This document shows positions 25,643 to 36,122 of a stretch of 53,192 nt of DNA, piece after piece. The stretch is from an uncultured Butyricicoccus sp. (GTDB lineage Bacteria; Bacillota; Clostridia; Oscillospirales; Butyricicoccaceae): positions 1 to 53,192 of the forward strand of contig NZ_CALWJM010000015.1 of the NCBI RefSeq assembly GCF_944381005.1. Reading direction: 5' to 3'. The position numbers were made by a program, and so were the translations under genes. How positions within the stretch are numbered: position 1 is the first letter of the stretch; each line of letters begins with the position of its first letter. The notes below the pieces were generated by a model. The model worked only from the letters and a program-made list of their open reading frames with translations. It searched no databases and was not told where the DNA came from.

Positions 25643-26617
25643 TCAAAAGTCTGTGACCCGCTGTGCATCCATCGCTTCATAGGGAATCATCAGCGACAAA
25701 CCATCTTCGCTGCATGTGGTATGCGCAATGTTCATCGTTTTCACGTCTTTTCCCTGATACAGCGCCAACACCGCATCGACGGCGGCGCGTCCCTGTTCAT
25801 CTCCCGGCTGATAAACGGTGAACGTCAAAAGTCCGTCTGCAATCGCGTCCCGACCAGCAAGCGTGCCGTCAATCCCCAGCACAGGGCAATCGGTTATGCC
25901 GGCTTCTCGGAGCACTTGCGCTGCACCGATGGCCATTTCATCATTCTGTGCAACGACCACATCAAACTCTACACCATTATCTACCAAAATCTCAACTTGA
26001 TTATATGCTTTTGCGCGGTCGAACTGTGCAGTGGATTCATAAATAAAATTGCAATCAACGCGCAAATATTCCAGCAAACTATCCCGACGAGTTGCCGTAG
26101 AATCTTGTCCTTCAATACCGGTCAGATAGACGAGCTTTAACACATCTATTCCCTGCTCCTCGGCGTAATCATTGAGCCAAGCTGCCTGAAACCGGCCTGC
26201 TTCGCGGTCATCCGAGCCAATAAAAACCTGTTTTCCCGCGGTTAGCGCTTCCATTTCAGGCTTTCGATTGACAAACACGACCGGCATTTCCCCCGCCTCT
26301 CGAATGATGCTGCGGGTCAGGCTAGGCGAAACTGCGTTGATAATCAGTGCATCATATCCTTGTTCCACAGCGTCCTGAACGTGCTGCAACTGTACAACGT
26401 AGTCGTTGCCCGCATCCCATACCGTGCAATCTACGTCGCATTTTGGGGCATATTCTAAGATAGCGTTTTCCACCGTAGTTAAAAACTGGTCACGCGAGGA
26501 CATCGAGACAGCAATGCGCATTTGCTCGGAGGACGGTGGTGCAGTTGGTGTTTGGGCACAGCTGCACAAGCAAATAGACATCCCCACCGCCAGCAACAAT
26601 GTCCATAATTTTTTCAT
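25643..26617 (-). CDS. Sugar-type substrate-binding lipoprotein (periplasmic-binding protein family 1/4)
   Basis: 324 residues. Lipoprotein signal with lipobox ICLCSCAQ; the lipidated Cys is about residue 21. The mature part is an RbsB/LacI-like sugar-binding fold: MRIAVSMSSRDQFLTTVENAI, DALIINAVSPSLTRSI, VFVNRKPE, VVAQNDEMAIGAAQVLREAG, VLGIDGT. ATG at 26617 is 7 bases after GGGGGA; the ATG just before it is an alternative. No ABC permease or ATPase is in the window, so it is an orphan. It is next to the beta-glucoside operon in the same direction, but a separate promoter and RAT leader follow it. It may feed a distant ABC transporter or act in sugar sensing. Confidence 0.85.
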   Translation of the reverse strand: MKKLWTLLLAVGMSICLCSCAQTPTAPPSSEQMRIAVSMSSRDQFLTTVENAILEYAPKCDVDCTVWDAGNDYVVQLQHVQDAVEQGYDALIINAVSPSLTRSIIREAGEMPVVFVNRKPEMEALTAGKQVFIGSDDREAGRFQAAWLNDYAEEQGIDVLKLVYLTGIEGQDSTATRRDSLLEYLRVDCNFIYESTAQFDRAKAYNQVEILVDNGVEFDVVVAQNDEMAIGAAQVLREAGITDCPVLGIDGTLAGRDAIADGLLTFTVYQPGDEQGRAAVDAVLALYQGKDVKTMNIAHTTCSEDGLSLMIPYEAMDAQRVTDF

Positions 26618-26669
26618 CATCCATTCCCCCTTTTGGAATAACCCTGCCGTGCAAAGTCTCTTTGTGTAT

Positions 26670-26698
26670 AGTATATCAAATTTTATATTTTATTGCAT
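26670..26698 (-). promoter_or_regulatory. Candidate promoter of the binding-lipoprotein gene
   Basis: Minus strand ATGCAA (26698-26693), 17 bp, TATACT (26675-26670). The -35 is imperfect. Confidence 0.45.
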
Positions 26699-26725
26699 CT
26701 GTTCCTTTACAGTTTATCCAGAAAA

Positions 26726-26754
26726 ATAAAAAAAGACCTTGTAAAAACAAGGTC
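26726..26754 (-). terminator. Terminator of the tRNA operon
   Basis: Minus strand GACCTTG, loop, CAAGGTC then TTTTTTTT, right after the last tRNA. Confidence 0.9.
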
Positions 26755-26758
26755 TTTT

Positions 26759-26832
26759 TGGAGGTACCACCCAGAATCGAACTGGGGATCAGGGAGTTGC
26801 AGTCCCACGCCTTACCGCTTGGCTATGGTACC
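26759..26832 (-). tRNA. tRNA-Cys (anticodon GCA)
   Basis: Full cloverleaf: acceptor GGTACCA/TGGTACC, anticodon loop CTGCAAC, T-loop TTCGATT, discriminator T (usual for Cys) and encoded CCA. Last gene of a five-tRNA operon. Confidence 0.96.
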
Positions 26833-26835
26833 GAA

Positions 26836-26911
26836 TGGAGCGGATGACGAGGCTCGAACTCGCTACCTCCACCTTGGCAAGGTGGCGCTCTACCAGATGA
26901 GCTACATCCGC
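26836..26911 (-). tRNA. tRNA-Gly (anticodon GCC)
   Basis: Acceptor GCGGATG/CATCCGC, anticodon stem-loop CCACC-TTGCCAA-GGTGG, encoded CCA. Three bases before tRNA-Cys. Confidence 0.96.
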
Positions 26912-26991
26912 ATATAAAATTATAGAACCCTTTTGGAAAACCGCTGCAAAAACAATTTACATCGCAGTTGCTTTCATAAAAGTTTTCTTTG

Positions 26992-27019
26992 CCAACTTTC
27001 TTTCTCAAAAGAAAGTTGG
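26992..27019 (-). repeat. 12-bp hairpin that includes the 3' CCA of tRNA-Phe
   Basis: On the minus strand CCAACTTTCTTT, loop TGAG, AAAGAAAGTTGG. The first three bases are the encoded CCA of tRNA-Phe, so in the precursor the CCA would be paired until processing. No T run follows, so it is unlikely to be a simple terminator. Confidence 0.6.
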
Positions 27020-27092
27020 TGCCTCCGGGCGGAATCGAACCACCGACACGGGGATTTTCAGTCCCCTGCTCTACCGACTGAGCTACAGAGGC
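27017..27092 (-). tRNA. tRNA-Phe (anticodon GAA)
   Basis: Acceptor GCCTCTG/CGGAGGC, anticodon stem-loop GGGGA-CTGAAAA-TCCCC, encoded CCA. Confidence 0.96.
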
Positions 27093-27109
27093 ATCTAAAC
27101 TTTTCTTCC

Positions 27110-27130
27110 CTTTTTCTCTGAGAGAAAAAG
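27110..27130 (-). repeat. Palindrome just 3' of tRNA-Asp
   Basis: CTTTTTCTCT-G-AGAGAAAAAG, two bases downstream of the tRNA-Asp CCA on the minus strand. It resembles the hairpin behind tRNA-Phe (both begin CCAACTTT) and may guide 3' processing. Confidence 0.5.
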
Positions 27131-27131
27131 T

Positions 27132-27208
27132 TGGCGACCCGGATGGGGCTCGAACCCACGACCTCTAGCGTGACAGGCTAGCGCTCTAACCAACTGAGCT
27201 ACCGGGCC
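27132..27208 (-). tRNA. tRNA-Asp (anticodon GTC)
   Basis: Acceptor GGCCCGG/CCGGGTC, anticodon stem-loop CTAGC-CTGTCAC-GCTAG, encoded CCA. Confidence 0.96.
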
Positions 27209-27211
27209 AAA

Positions 27212-27287
27212 TGGTGGAAGTTACAGGGCTCGAACCTGTGACCCTCTGCTTGTAAGGCAGATGCTCTCCCAGCTGAGCTAAACTTCC
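27212..27287 (-). tRNA. tRNA-Val (anticodon TAC)
   Basis: Acceptor GGAAGTT/AACTTCC, anticodon stem-loop TCTGC-CTTACAA-GCAGA, encoded CCA. First gene of the tRNA operon. Confidence 0.96.
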
Positions 27288-27311
27288 GTGTTGTCATCAG
27301 CGACGGTTATT

Positions 27312-27340
27312 ATTATATCGAAAACCGCCGCTGGTGTCAA
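27312..27340 (-). promoter_or_regulatory. tRNA operon promoter (full consensus)
   Basis: Minus strand TTGACA (27340-27335), 17 bp, TATAAT (27317-27312), about 25 bp before tRNA-Val. Confidence 0.92.
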
Positions 27341-27365
27341 GCGTTTTTGGAAATTTTTTCGCAAA

Positions 27366-28247
27366 TTATTTTTTGCGTGCATTTGCCGCCAAATCGCGCA
27401 AATCTGCTGGCGAGAAAGTGTAAACCTTATCGCAGAACTGACAGGTAATTTCGGTTGGCTTGTCCTCCCCTGCCATCTGCAACAATTCCTGTTCGCCTAA
27501 GCTGATAAGGGCGCGGGTCACTTTTGCCTCATTGCACGCACAGCGATAACCAACCGGTGTTTCATCCAAAAACTGCACGGTGAAGCCGTCGAGCACAGCG
27601 CGCACGATATCCTCAAGCGACATACCACTATCTAACATTCCAGTCATGGAACCCGCCTTTGCAATGTTCTGTTCCAACCGGTCAATATCGGCATCTGCGG
27701 CACCTGGCAAAAGCTGGACGAGATAGCCGCCCGCCTGCCGTACACTCTGGTCTTGGTTGACCAACACACCGAGCGCACAAGCCGACGGAATCTGCTCACT
27801 CTCGGCAAAATAGCGGGTCACGTCCTCGGCAATCTCACCGTTGACCAATTCGACCGTACCGGTAACCGGGTCTTTCAAGCCAATATCTTTTATCACCATC
27901 AGGTGCCCTTGTCCGACACCCATGCCGACGGCAAGTTTGCCATCGGGACGAAGCGGCAGGTCAACCGCCGGATTTTGCAGATAACCGCGTGCATTGCCGT
28001 TGCTGTCTGCTACACAGACAATCGTGCCCAGCGGGCCGTCGCCGCGCACCTGCACGGTGACCGAACCGTCATCCACTTTGAACTGCCCGCCTAAAATAGA
28101 TGTAATGGTCAGAGTACGACCCAGCGCAGCGGTTGCCAGCGGCAGGGTTCTGTGAATATTGCGCGCGCACTCGACCATCTGCGTGGTCTCAATCGCAGTC
28201 ATTTGAATAGCGGCATCGGTTGTGATGGCGCGAATTCTTCTATCCAT
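27366..28247 (-). CDS. hslO: Hsp33 redox-regulated chaperone HslO
   Basis: Holdase chaperone switched on by oxidation of its zinc-bound cysteines. 293 residues. The C-terminal zinc motif is intact: CAC in YRCACNEAKV and CQFC in ITCQFCDKVY. The N-terminal domain has the family run ARNIHRTLPLATAALGRTL. It follows the methyltransferase by three bases and is the last gene of the yerC-methyltransferase-hslO unit. Confidence 0.95.
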   Translation of the reverse strand: MDRRIRAITTDAAIQMTAIETTQMVECARNIHRTLPLATAALGRTLTITSILGGQFKVDDGSVTVQVRGDGPLGTIVCVADSNGNARGYLQNPAVDLPLRPDGKLAVGMGVGQGHLMVIKDIGLKDPVTGTVELVNGEIAEDVTRYFAESEQIPSACALGVLVNQDQSVRQAGGYLVQLLPGAADADIDRLEQNIAKAGSMTGMLDSGMSLEDIVRAVLDGFTVQFLDETPVGYRCACNEAKVTRALISLGEQELLQMAGEDKPTEITCQFCDKVYTFSPADLRDLAANARKK

Positions 28248-28250
28248 AAA

Positions 28251-28997
28251 TTATACGTTCCTCTTTCTTGCAATAATGAAAATACGGTCTTCGTCACCGG
28301 TACACGGCTCAAAAGACAGTTCGGGATGCCGTTCGATGCGGTCAAATCCGCAATTCTCCAGCATCACACACAGTTCATCCGGGTCATAGTAGCGCTCAAC
28401 GTGGCTTTCTTCCAGCCGCTCCCAGCGGTTGCGCTCGCCGATGCGCGCGAAGATATCAAAATCATAGACGCACCGCACGCCGTCGAAATCGACCTGCCAG
28501 ACGCAATAAACGTCCTCATCCTCGCGCACATAGCATTGCCCATTCATGGCTTCAAACTTCTTTTTGGTGTTGACATCAAACACAAACACGCCGTCCGGCT
28601 CCAGAAACAGCGCAGCACGGCGCAGCGCCTCGCGCAGCACATCGGGGTCAGTGACATAGTTTACGCTGTCCAGACAGCATAAAACGGCCTGTACGGTGCC
28701 GTACAGGTCGAGTTCTTCCATGCGTTGATGTAGGAATACTGGTCTTGGGTCGCAGTCCATTGTGTTGTTCATCGCCTGCATGAGCATTTCGGTCGATGCG
28801 TCCACGCCAATCATCTCATAGCCGCGCCGTGCCAGTTCGCCGGACAACGAACCGGTGCCGCAAGCCAAGTCTAACACCAGTTCTGGACGAAATCCACAGC
28901 GGTCAAAAACGGCTTCAAAGTAGTCTGCCCAGTGAGCATACCCGACATCATCGGTGAAGCGGTCGTAATAGGATGACAGAAAACGATAACTGTCCAT
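28251..28997 (-). CDS. SAM-dependent class I methyltransferase
   Basis: 248 residues. Motif I VLDLACGTGSLSGELARRGYEMIGVDAS and a later QAVLCCLDSVNYVTDP are typical of the Methyltransf_25/11 group. N-terminal YRFLSSYYDRFTDDVGYAHWADYF is the pattern of the clostridial YqeM-like group. Substrate unknown. Starts three bases after the yerC-like gene, so it is translated from the same mRNA. Confidence 0.85.
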   Translation of the reverse strand: MDSYRFLSSYYDRFTDDVGYAHWADYFEAVFDRCGFRPELVLDLACGTGSLSGELARRGYEMIGVDASTEMLMQAMNNTMDCDPRPVFLHQRMEELDLYGTVQAVLCCLDSVNYVTDPDVLREALRRAALFLEPDGVFVFDVNTKKKFEAMNGQCYVREDEDVYCVWQVDFDGVRCVYDFDIFARIGERNRWERLEESHVERYYDPDELCVMLENCGFDRIERHPELSFEPCTGDEDRIFIIARKRNV

Positions 28998-29000
28998 CGG

Positions 29001-29294
29001 TCAAGCCTTGCCTTTCGTGCGGTCGAGCACCATACGGTAACCATCGGTGCCATAAATCAGGCACTTATTCACGCGGCTGATAGTAGCGGTACTTGCACCG
29101 GTCTCTTTTACAATATCGCTGTAAATCTGTCCTTCATCGAGCATTTTTGCAACCTGGAAGCGCTGTGCCATAGCACGCAGTTCGGTGATGGTACACAGGT
29201 CTTCAAAAAAATTATAGCATTCCTCCACCGAGGTGAGGGACAGCACACCCTCAAACAGCTCATCCATGTGAGCGTCCTTCAGTTTGCTATTCAT
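29001..29294 (-). CDS. YerC/YecD family TrpR-related protein
   Basis: 97 residues, all-helical TrpR-like HTH. The family pattern is clear: CYNFFEDLCTITELRAMAQRFQVAKML and DIVKETGASTATISRVNKCL, the recognition helix. Start follows GGAGGC. In B. subtilis YerC has no settled function; it is not expected to bind tryptophan. Heads the yerC-methyltransferase-hslO unit. Confidence 0.87.
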   Translation of the reverse strand: MNSKLKDAHMDELFEGVLSLTSVEECYNFFEDLCTITELRAMAQRFQVAKMLDEGQIYSDIVKETGASTATISRVNKCLIYGTDGYRMVLDRTKGKA

Positions 29295-29408
29295 CGCATA
29301 GCCTCCATCGCTTTACTTTAGATTTATCCTAACACAATACTTTAAGAAAGTAAACAGTTCCAGTGTAAAATTCGCAATTCGTTCATAACTTTTCCACAGC
29401 AGACAGAC

Positions 29409-29438
29409 AAAAAAGCGGTGTGCTTTTGGGCACACCGC
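29409..29438 (-). terminator. Terminator of the gatCAB operon
   Basis: Minus strand GCGGTGTGC, loop, GCACACCGC then TTTTTTG, about 70 bp after the stop of the 132-residue gene. Confidence 0.87.
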
Positions 29439-29505
29439 TAGATTTTGTTGGTAACGGTTATGGGTGGTATTTTCGACGCAGTTGCCGCCGATATAACCGA
29501 CCGCG

Positions 29506-29904
29506 TTATGCTTCCATTTTTCTTGCGAACAGCACACCGCCGGGCTTGAAGAACTTCGCTTCGCGGCCGGTGATGACCATAGCATAGCGCGCGCCCATTG
29601 CGCCGTTTTTGTCGGCGTGCTGCACAGGCTCCATGGTCTTGGTCTGTTCGTTGGGTGCCTGAATGTTGCTGATATAGCAAGCAAACGATTCAACCGGAAT
29701 GTGCTTGGGGCCAATTTCGCCATAAGAAACGATGGTGCCCGGACGCACCTGACCGCGGAAAATCTCGCCAGCCAATACCGTGCTGTCGTCGTAAGCGTAA
29801 ACCGCGTCTACACCAAAAACAAAAATCATATCCTTGGGAATGTTCAGCTCAAACACTGGACGTTTGCCCAGGTCAAGCTCCTTGTCGTTCATATTGTCCG
29901 CCAT
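29506..29904 (-). CDS. Unknown protein resembling EF-Tu domain 2
   Basis: 132 residues. The pattern from about residue 40 on (STVLAGEIFRGQVRPGTIVSYGEIG, then an insertion, then GAMGARYAMVITGREAKFFKPGGVLFARK) follows the second, beta-barrel domain of translational GTPases (gain-of-function turn, then a G-rich strand, then RGQVL-like end). No GTPase domain is attached. Start follows AAAGGAG at 9 bases. It lies 58 bp after gatB and before the operon terminator, so it is probably co-transcribed with the amidotransferase. A role in tRNA or translation is a guess from context. Confidence 0.65.
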   Translation of the reverse strand: MADNMNDKELDLGKRPVFELNIPKDMIFVFGVDAVYAYDDSTVLAGEIFRGQVRPGTIVSYGEIGPKHIPVESFACYISNIQAPNEQTKTMEPVQHADKNGAMGARYAMVITGREAKFFKPGGVLFARKMEA

Positions 29905-29962
29905 AGTGGAAAACTCCTTTCGGTGGCTGAGGCGCGGCGAAAGCGCGCCCGAAAATTAGCAA

Positions 29963-31393
29963 TCAGAGCTTGGCAAGCTCCTGTGCCAGCAGTTTGTTGA
30001 TGATTTGGGGGTTGCCCTGACCGCGGGATGCCTTCATGCACTGACCAACCAAGAAGCCAGTGACATTCTTGCCCGCCTTGAAGTCGGCAACTGCCTTTTC
30101 ATTCTTAGCCAGTACATCCTGTACAATCGCCAGAATCGCACCCTCGTCCGAAACCTGCTTGAGTCCCAAGCGCTCTACAATCTGCTCGGCAGTCTCGTCG
30201 GTTTCAAACAGCTGGGTCAGCACCTTCTTACCGGCTGCGCCCGAAATGGTGCCGCCGTCGATAAGCACGATAAGGTCAACCAGCTTTTGTGCGGTCAGCT
30301 TGGTCTGCTCCAGCTCCACGCCCTTGTCATTGAGGTATTTGGACACGTCGGACAGAATCCAGTTTGCGGCAGCCTTGGGCTTGATTTTGCCCGAAGCGGC
30401 GGCTTGGTCGAGCATGGTTGCCTTGGCAAAGGAATCCATGAGCTGACGGGCTTCCATCGCAGTCATGCCGTATTCGTTCAGATAACGCTCATAGCGCGAG
30501 ATGGGAAGTTCCGGAATTTCGCTTTCAATCTTTTGCATCCATTCGTCGTCAATCTCGACGGCAATCAAGTCGGGGTCAGGGAAATAGCGGTAATCCTGTG
30601 CATCCTCTTTGGTACGCATGACCGTGTTTTTCAGCTTGACATCATCCCAGCGGCGGGTTTCCTGCTGAATGGTGCCGCCGTGCTCAACGACATCAATCTG
30701 GCGCGCAATCTCGTAGTCAATCGCGCGTACTGCACCCGAAAACGTATTGACGTTCTTCATCTCGACGCGGGTACCCAGCTCGTTCGAACCTTCCGGACGA
30801 ATGGATACGTTGATATCACAGCGGATGGAGCCTTCCTCCATCTTACAGTCACAAATGTCCAGATAGGACAGTGTGGTTTTAATCATTTCGAGGAACTCTT
30901 TTGCCTCGGCAGATGAGTGCAGGTCAGGACGGGTAACCATCTCGATAAGCGGCACACCGCAGCGGTTAAAGTCAACCACGGTGCCATCAATCTCGTCGTG
31001 CAGCAGTTTGCCCGCATCCTCCTCAAAGTGGATGCGCTCCAAACGGCAGGACTTTTTCTCACCGTCTACATAGAAGAACACTTCACCATTTTCACAGATG
31101 GGCACATCAAACTGGGAAATCTGGTAAGCCTTTGGCAGGTCGGGATAAAAGTAGTTTTTACGGTCGGACTTGCACAGGCGATTGACCGTGCAGCCGGTCG
31201 CCAGACCCATTTTTGCCGCATAGTGTACGACCTCACGGTTGAGAACGGGCAGTGCGCCGGGCATACCGGTGCAGACCGGACAGGTATGGGTGTTGATGGG
31301 TGCGCCGAACTGGGTCGAGCAGGCGCAGAAAATCTTGCTCTTGGTGGACAGCTCGGCGTGCACCTCAAGCCCGATGACAGCTTCGTATTTCAT
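29963..31393 (-). CDS. gatB: Asp-tRNA(Asn)/Glu-tRNA(Gln) amidotransferase subunit B
   Basis: tRNA-binding kinase subunit of GatCAB. 476 residues. GatB signatures: EAVIGLEVHAELSTKSKIFC, CPVCTGMPGALPVLN, YFYPDLPKAYQISQFD and IRCDINVSIRP. A C-terminal YqeY-like domain is present. Follows gatA by 18 bp. Confidence 0.96.
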   Translation of the reverse strand: MKYEAVIGLEVHAELSTKSKIFCACSTQFGAPINTHTCPVCTGMPGALPVLNREVVHYAAKMGLATGCTVNRLCKSDRKNYFYPDLPKAYQISQFDVPICENGEVFFYVDGEKKSCRLERIHFEEDAGKLLHDEIDGTVVDFNRCGVPLIEMVTRPDLHSSAEAKEFLEMIKTTLSYLDICDCKMEEGSIRCDINVSIRPEGSNELGTRVEMKNVNTFSGAVRAIDYEIARQIDVVEHGGTIQQETRRWDDVKLKNTVMRTKEDAQDYRYFPDPDLIAVEIDDEWMQKIESEIPELPISRYERYLNEYGMTAMEARQLMDSFAKATMLDQAAASGKIKPKAAANWILSDVSKYLNDKGVELEQTKLTAQKLVDLIVLIDGGTISGAAGKKVLTQLFETDETAEQIVERLGLKQVSDEGAILAIVQDVLAKNEKAVADFKAGKNVTGFLVGQCMKASRGQGNPQIINKLLAQELAKL

Positions 31394-31411
31394 GTTGGTG
31401 TCGCTCCTCTC

Positions 31412-32881
31412 TTACAGTGCCGCGATGCGGTTTTTCAAGCCCGAAGCCTGCTCGAATGCAAGACCGGCATTGAGCAGCGTCTGTTCACCGAACGGGCGGC
31501 CAATGAGCTGCATACCGATGGGCATTTGGTTGGCATCGAATCCGCAGGGCTGCACCAGACCGGGCAGACCGGCAATGTTGACGCTGACCGTGCAGATATC
31601 GCCCGCATACATTTCCAGCGGGTCGGTGGTCTTGGAGCCGATTTCATAAGCGGTGGTCGGTGCAACCGGCGTCAAAATCAGGTCACACTGCTCGAATGCA
31701 CCGGCAAATTCGGCTTTGATTTTGCGCTGTGCAGCGCGTGCCTTTTTGTAGTAAGCGTCGTAGTAGCCCGACGACAGCACATAAGTGCCCAGCATAATAC
31801 GGCGCTGTACCTCCTCGCCGAAGCCCTCCGAGCGCGACTTCACATACAGGTCAATCAGGTCATCGCCCGCATTGGGGGTGCGATAGCCATATTTTACGCC
31901 GTCGAATCGTGCAAGGTTGGAAGAAGCCTCTGCCGACGACAGAATGTAGTAAACGGGCAGGGCGTAATCAACGAGCGGCAGCGAAATCTCAAAGACTTCG
32001 GCACCCATTGCTTTGTACTGGTCAGCGGCTGCCAGCACAGCTTTTTTTACTTCGTCCGAAATGCCCGCGCCAAAGTATTCCTTGGGCAGACCGATTTTCT
32101 TGCCCTTCATGTCAGGATTGAGGTTTGCACGGACAGAGCCTTCAAACGGGGTTTGCACCGAGGTCGAGTCGTGCGCCGGGTCATAGCCGGTGATGGCATC
32201 GAGCAGCATTGCGGTGTCCTCAATCGTGCGCGCGAACGGGCCAATCTGGTCGAGGGACGATGCGAACGCGATAAGACCGTAACGGGATACTGCGCCATAG
32301 GTGGGCTTGAGACCGACCACGCCACAGAACGAAGCGGGCTGACGGATAGAGCCACCAGTGTCCGAACCGAGTGCGAGCGGCACTTCGCCGGCTGCGACAA
32401 CGGCTGCCGAACCACCCGACGAGCCGCCGGGTACGCGGTCAGGGTTGTGAGGGTTGCGGGTGAGCTGCATAGCTGAGTTCTCACAGGACGAACCCATGGC
32501 GAACTCGTCCATGTTGACCTTACCGGTCATGACAACGTCATGTGCTGCCAACTTGTCCACAACGGTTGCATTGTAAGGCGGCACGAAGTTGTGCAGCATT
32601 TTAGATGCACAAGTGGTGCGTGTTCCCTTGGTGCAGATATTGTCCTTAATAGCGACCGGAATACCAGCCAGCGCGGACAGCGACTCACCAGCCGCACGCT
32701 TGCGGTCAACGGCCTCGGCCTGTGCGAGCGCAGATTCTTCAGATACCGTGATGTATGCGCCAACCGTGCCATCGACGGCTTTGGTGCGCGCGAGTACATC
32801 TTGCGTCAGTTCAACCGCACTAATTTCTTTCTTTTCGAGCAGTTCGGACAGCTCAGCGGCTGTCTTTTGAAACAATTCCAT
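31412..32881 (-). CDS. gatA: Asp-tRNA(Asn)/Glu-tRNA(Gln) amidotransferase subunit A
   Basis: Amidase subunit that releases ammonia from Gln. 489 residues from ATG at 32881, which has GAGGTGA before it; the longer frame starts inside the gatC spacer. Ser-cisSer-Lys triad regions: AIKDNICTKG, PGGSSGGSAA and GSDTGGSIRQPAS. Follows gatC by 13 bp. Confidence 0.96.
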   Translation of the reverse strand: MELFQKTAAELSELLEKKEISAVELTQDVLARTKAVDGTVGAYITVSEESALAQAEAVDRKRAAGESLSALAGIPVAIKDNICTKGTRTTCASKMLHNFVPPYNATVVDKLAAHDVVMTGKVNMDEFAMGSSCENSAMQLTRNPHNPDRVPGGSSGGSAAVVAAGEVPLALGSDTGGSIRQPASFCGVVGLKPTYGAVSRYGLIAFASSLDQIGPFARTIEDTAMLLDAITGYDPAHDSTSVQTPFEGSVRANLNPDMKGKKIGLPKEYFGAGISDEVKKAVLAAADQYKAMGAEVFEISLPLVDYALPVYYILSSAEASSNLARFDGVKYGYRTPNAGDDLIDLYVKSRSEGFGEEVQRRIMLGTYVLSSGYYDAYYKKARAAQRKIKAEFAGAFEQCDLILTPVAPTTAYEIGSKTTDPLEMYAGDICTVSVNIAGLPGLVQPCGFDANQMPIGMQLIGRPFGEQTLLNAGLAFEQASGLKNRIAAL

Positions 32882-32894
32882 GTACTTCACCTCT

Positions 32895-33182
32895 TTATTC
32901 CACAACTCTGGGCACTGCTACACCGCCGGCTTGGAAGTCGGGGGCATTGGGTGCGATGAGTTCTTCGGGCGTGTAATCCTGTTGTACGACGTCCTCACGC
33001 AGTGCATTTTTGCGTTCGGTGTTGATAACGTCGGTGATATCGCCCAAATCGAGCGCTTGCAGCTTGTCCACCATGCCGACAATGCCCTGCATGTCGTCTG
33101 CGAGGTGGTCAAAGTGCTCGCCGCTCATATCCAGACGCGCCAGTACGGCGATGTGTTCAATTTCCTGTCTGGTGATTGCCAT
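32895..33182 (-). CDS. gatC: Asp-tRNA(Asn)/Glu-tRNA(Gln) amidotransferase subunit C
   Basis: Small belt-like subunit that holds GatA and GatB together. 95 residues, with the N-terminal IEHIAVLARLDMS and C-terminal ALREDVVQQD expected of GatC. Start follows AGGAGGA. 46 bp after ligA. Confidence 0.95.
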   Translation of the reverse strand: MAITRQEIEHIAVLARLDMSGEHFDHLADDMQGIVGMVDKLQALDLGDITDVINTERKNALREDVVQQDYTPEELIAPNAPDFQAGGVAVPRVVE

Positions 33183-33228
33183 GACTTGTTGTCCTCCTAT
33201 ATGATAAAATCATTCGATTTTTTGCAAT

Positions 33229-35322
<2,094 letters not shown>

Positions 35323-35988
35323 TCATTGGGCATAATCATTGATTTTTCCGAGCAGGCTTTGTTCGGTGTCGTCGATGTAGGTGTACTGTTCGGGTACATG
35401 GCCGACAATCACAGTATCGGTGACGACCAGTTGATTTTTGACCTCGGTATCCACGCCGCCCAAGCCGGTCAAAATGCGAATTTGGGTGGTCACTTCCAAG
35501 ATAATCTGGTGTCGGGTCTGGTTGATTCCAGCATCTGTGAATGCGCTGATGAAATCGGCCTGCACATAGCCCAGCCCTGAGATACCGACCGTGAACGCAG
35601 GCCCCTGCCCTGCGAAAAAGTCGGTGCCGACAATCGTGCCAAGCGGAATGGTTATCTGGGTGCGTTCGAGCTGGTCGAGTGCCTCATAAACCGCCTGTGA
35701 TATCTGAACTTTGAGATGATTTGCCAAGATGCCATCGGTTGTCAGCGCGGTCACGGCCTGATTCTGGTCGCGTTCGAGCTGCACCAGATTTTCATATTCT
35801 GCCCGATTTTGATAGACCGTATCCGTAAGCACATCGTAAAGGGCGAAACTCGCCTCGTGAACGACATAATTTTCGGCATGGTCGAGCAGCAGCGGCCGGA
35901 TGGCGTTGAGTGTGAGCAGATATGCGATGGCAACGACAAACGGAATAAACAGCAATGCACGACCGGATTTACGCCGGATTCGCCGCAT
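35323..35988 (-). CDS. yunB: Sporulation protein YunB
   Basis: 221 residues from ATG at 35988 (MRRIRRKSGRAL), preceded by GAGGGGGGA. One N-terminal membrane segment (about 12-32), then an extracytoplasmic domain with VQISQAVYEALDQ, IPLGTIVGTDFFAGQGP and a C-terminal VTDTVIVGHVPEQYT, as in YunB. In B. subtilis it is a mother-cell (sigma-E) gene needed for spore formation. A partial sigma-E-like CATAGGGT lies about 20 bp upstream of the start but is not convincing. Confidence 0.88.
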   Translation of the reverse strand: MRRIRRKSGRALLFIPFVVAIAYLLTLNAIRPLLLDHAENYVVHEASFALYDVLTDTVYQNRAEYENLVQLERDQNQAVTALTTDGILANHLKVQISQAVYEALDQLERTQITIPLGTIVGTDFFAGQGPAFTVGISGLGYVQADFISAFTDAGINQTRHQIILEVTTQIRILTGLGGVDTEVKNQLVVTDTVIVGHVPEQYTYIDDTEQSLLGKINDYAQ

Positions 35989-36041
35989 GGGTATCCCCCC
36001 TCGCAACACCCTATGCGTAGGGTTTTAGGATGATACCCCAA

Positions 36042-36076
36042 AAACAAAAGAGAGCACCCGGTTTTGGGGTGCTCTC
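36042..36076 (-). terminator. ispH-rpsA terminator
   Basis: Minus strand GAGAGCACCCC, loop, GGGTGCTCTC then TTTTGTTTTT, 46 bp after the stop. Confidence 0.9.
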
Positions 36077-36122
36077 CATGGAAACACAATGCTGTGTACA
36101 AAAAGCATTTGCGCGAGAAAGA

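Noticed and set aside
35989..36030. sigma-E promoter for yunB
   Set aside because: CATAGGGT is only a partial -10 and no ATA-type -35 sits at the right distance.
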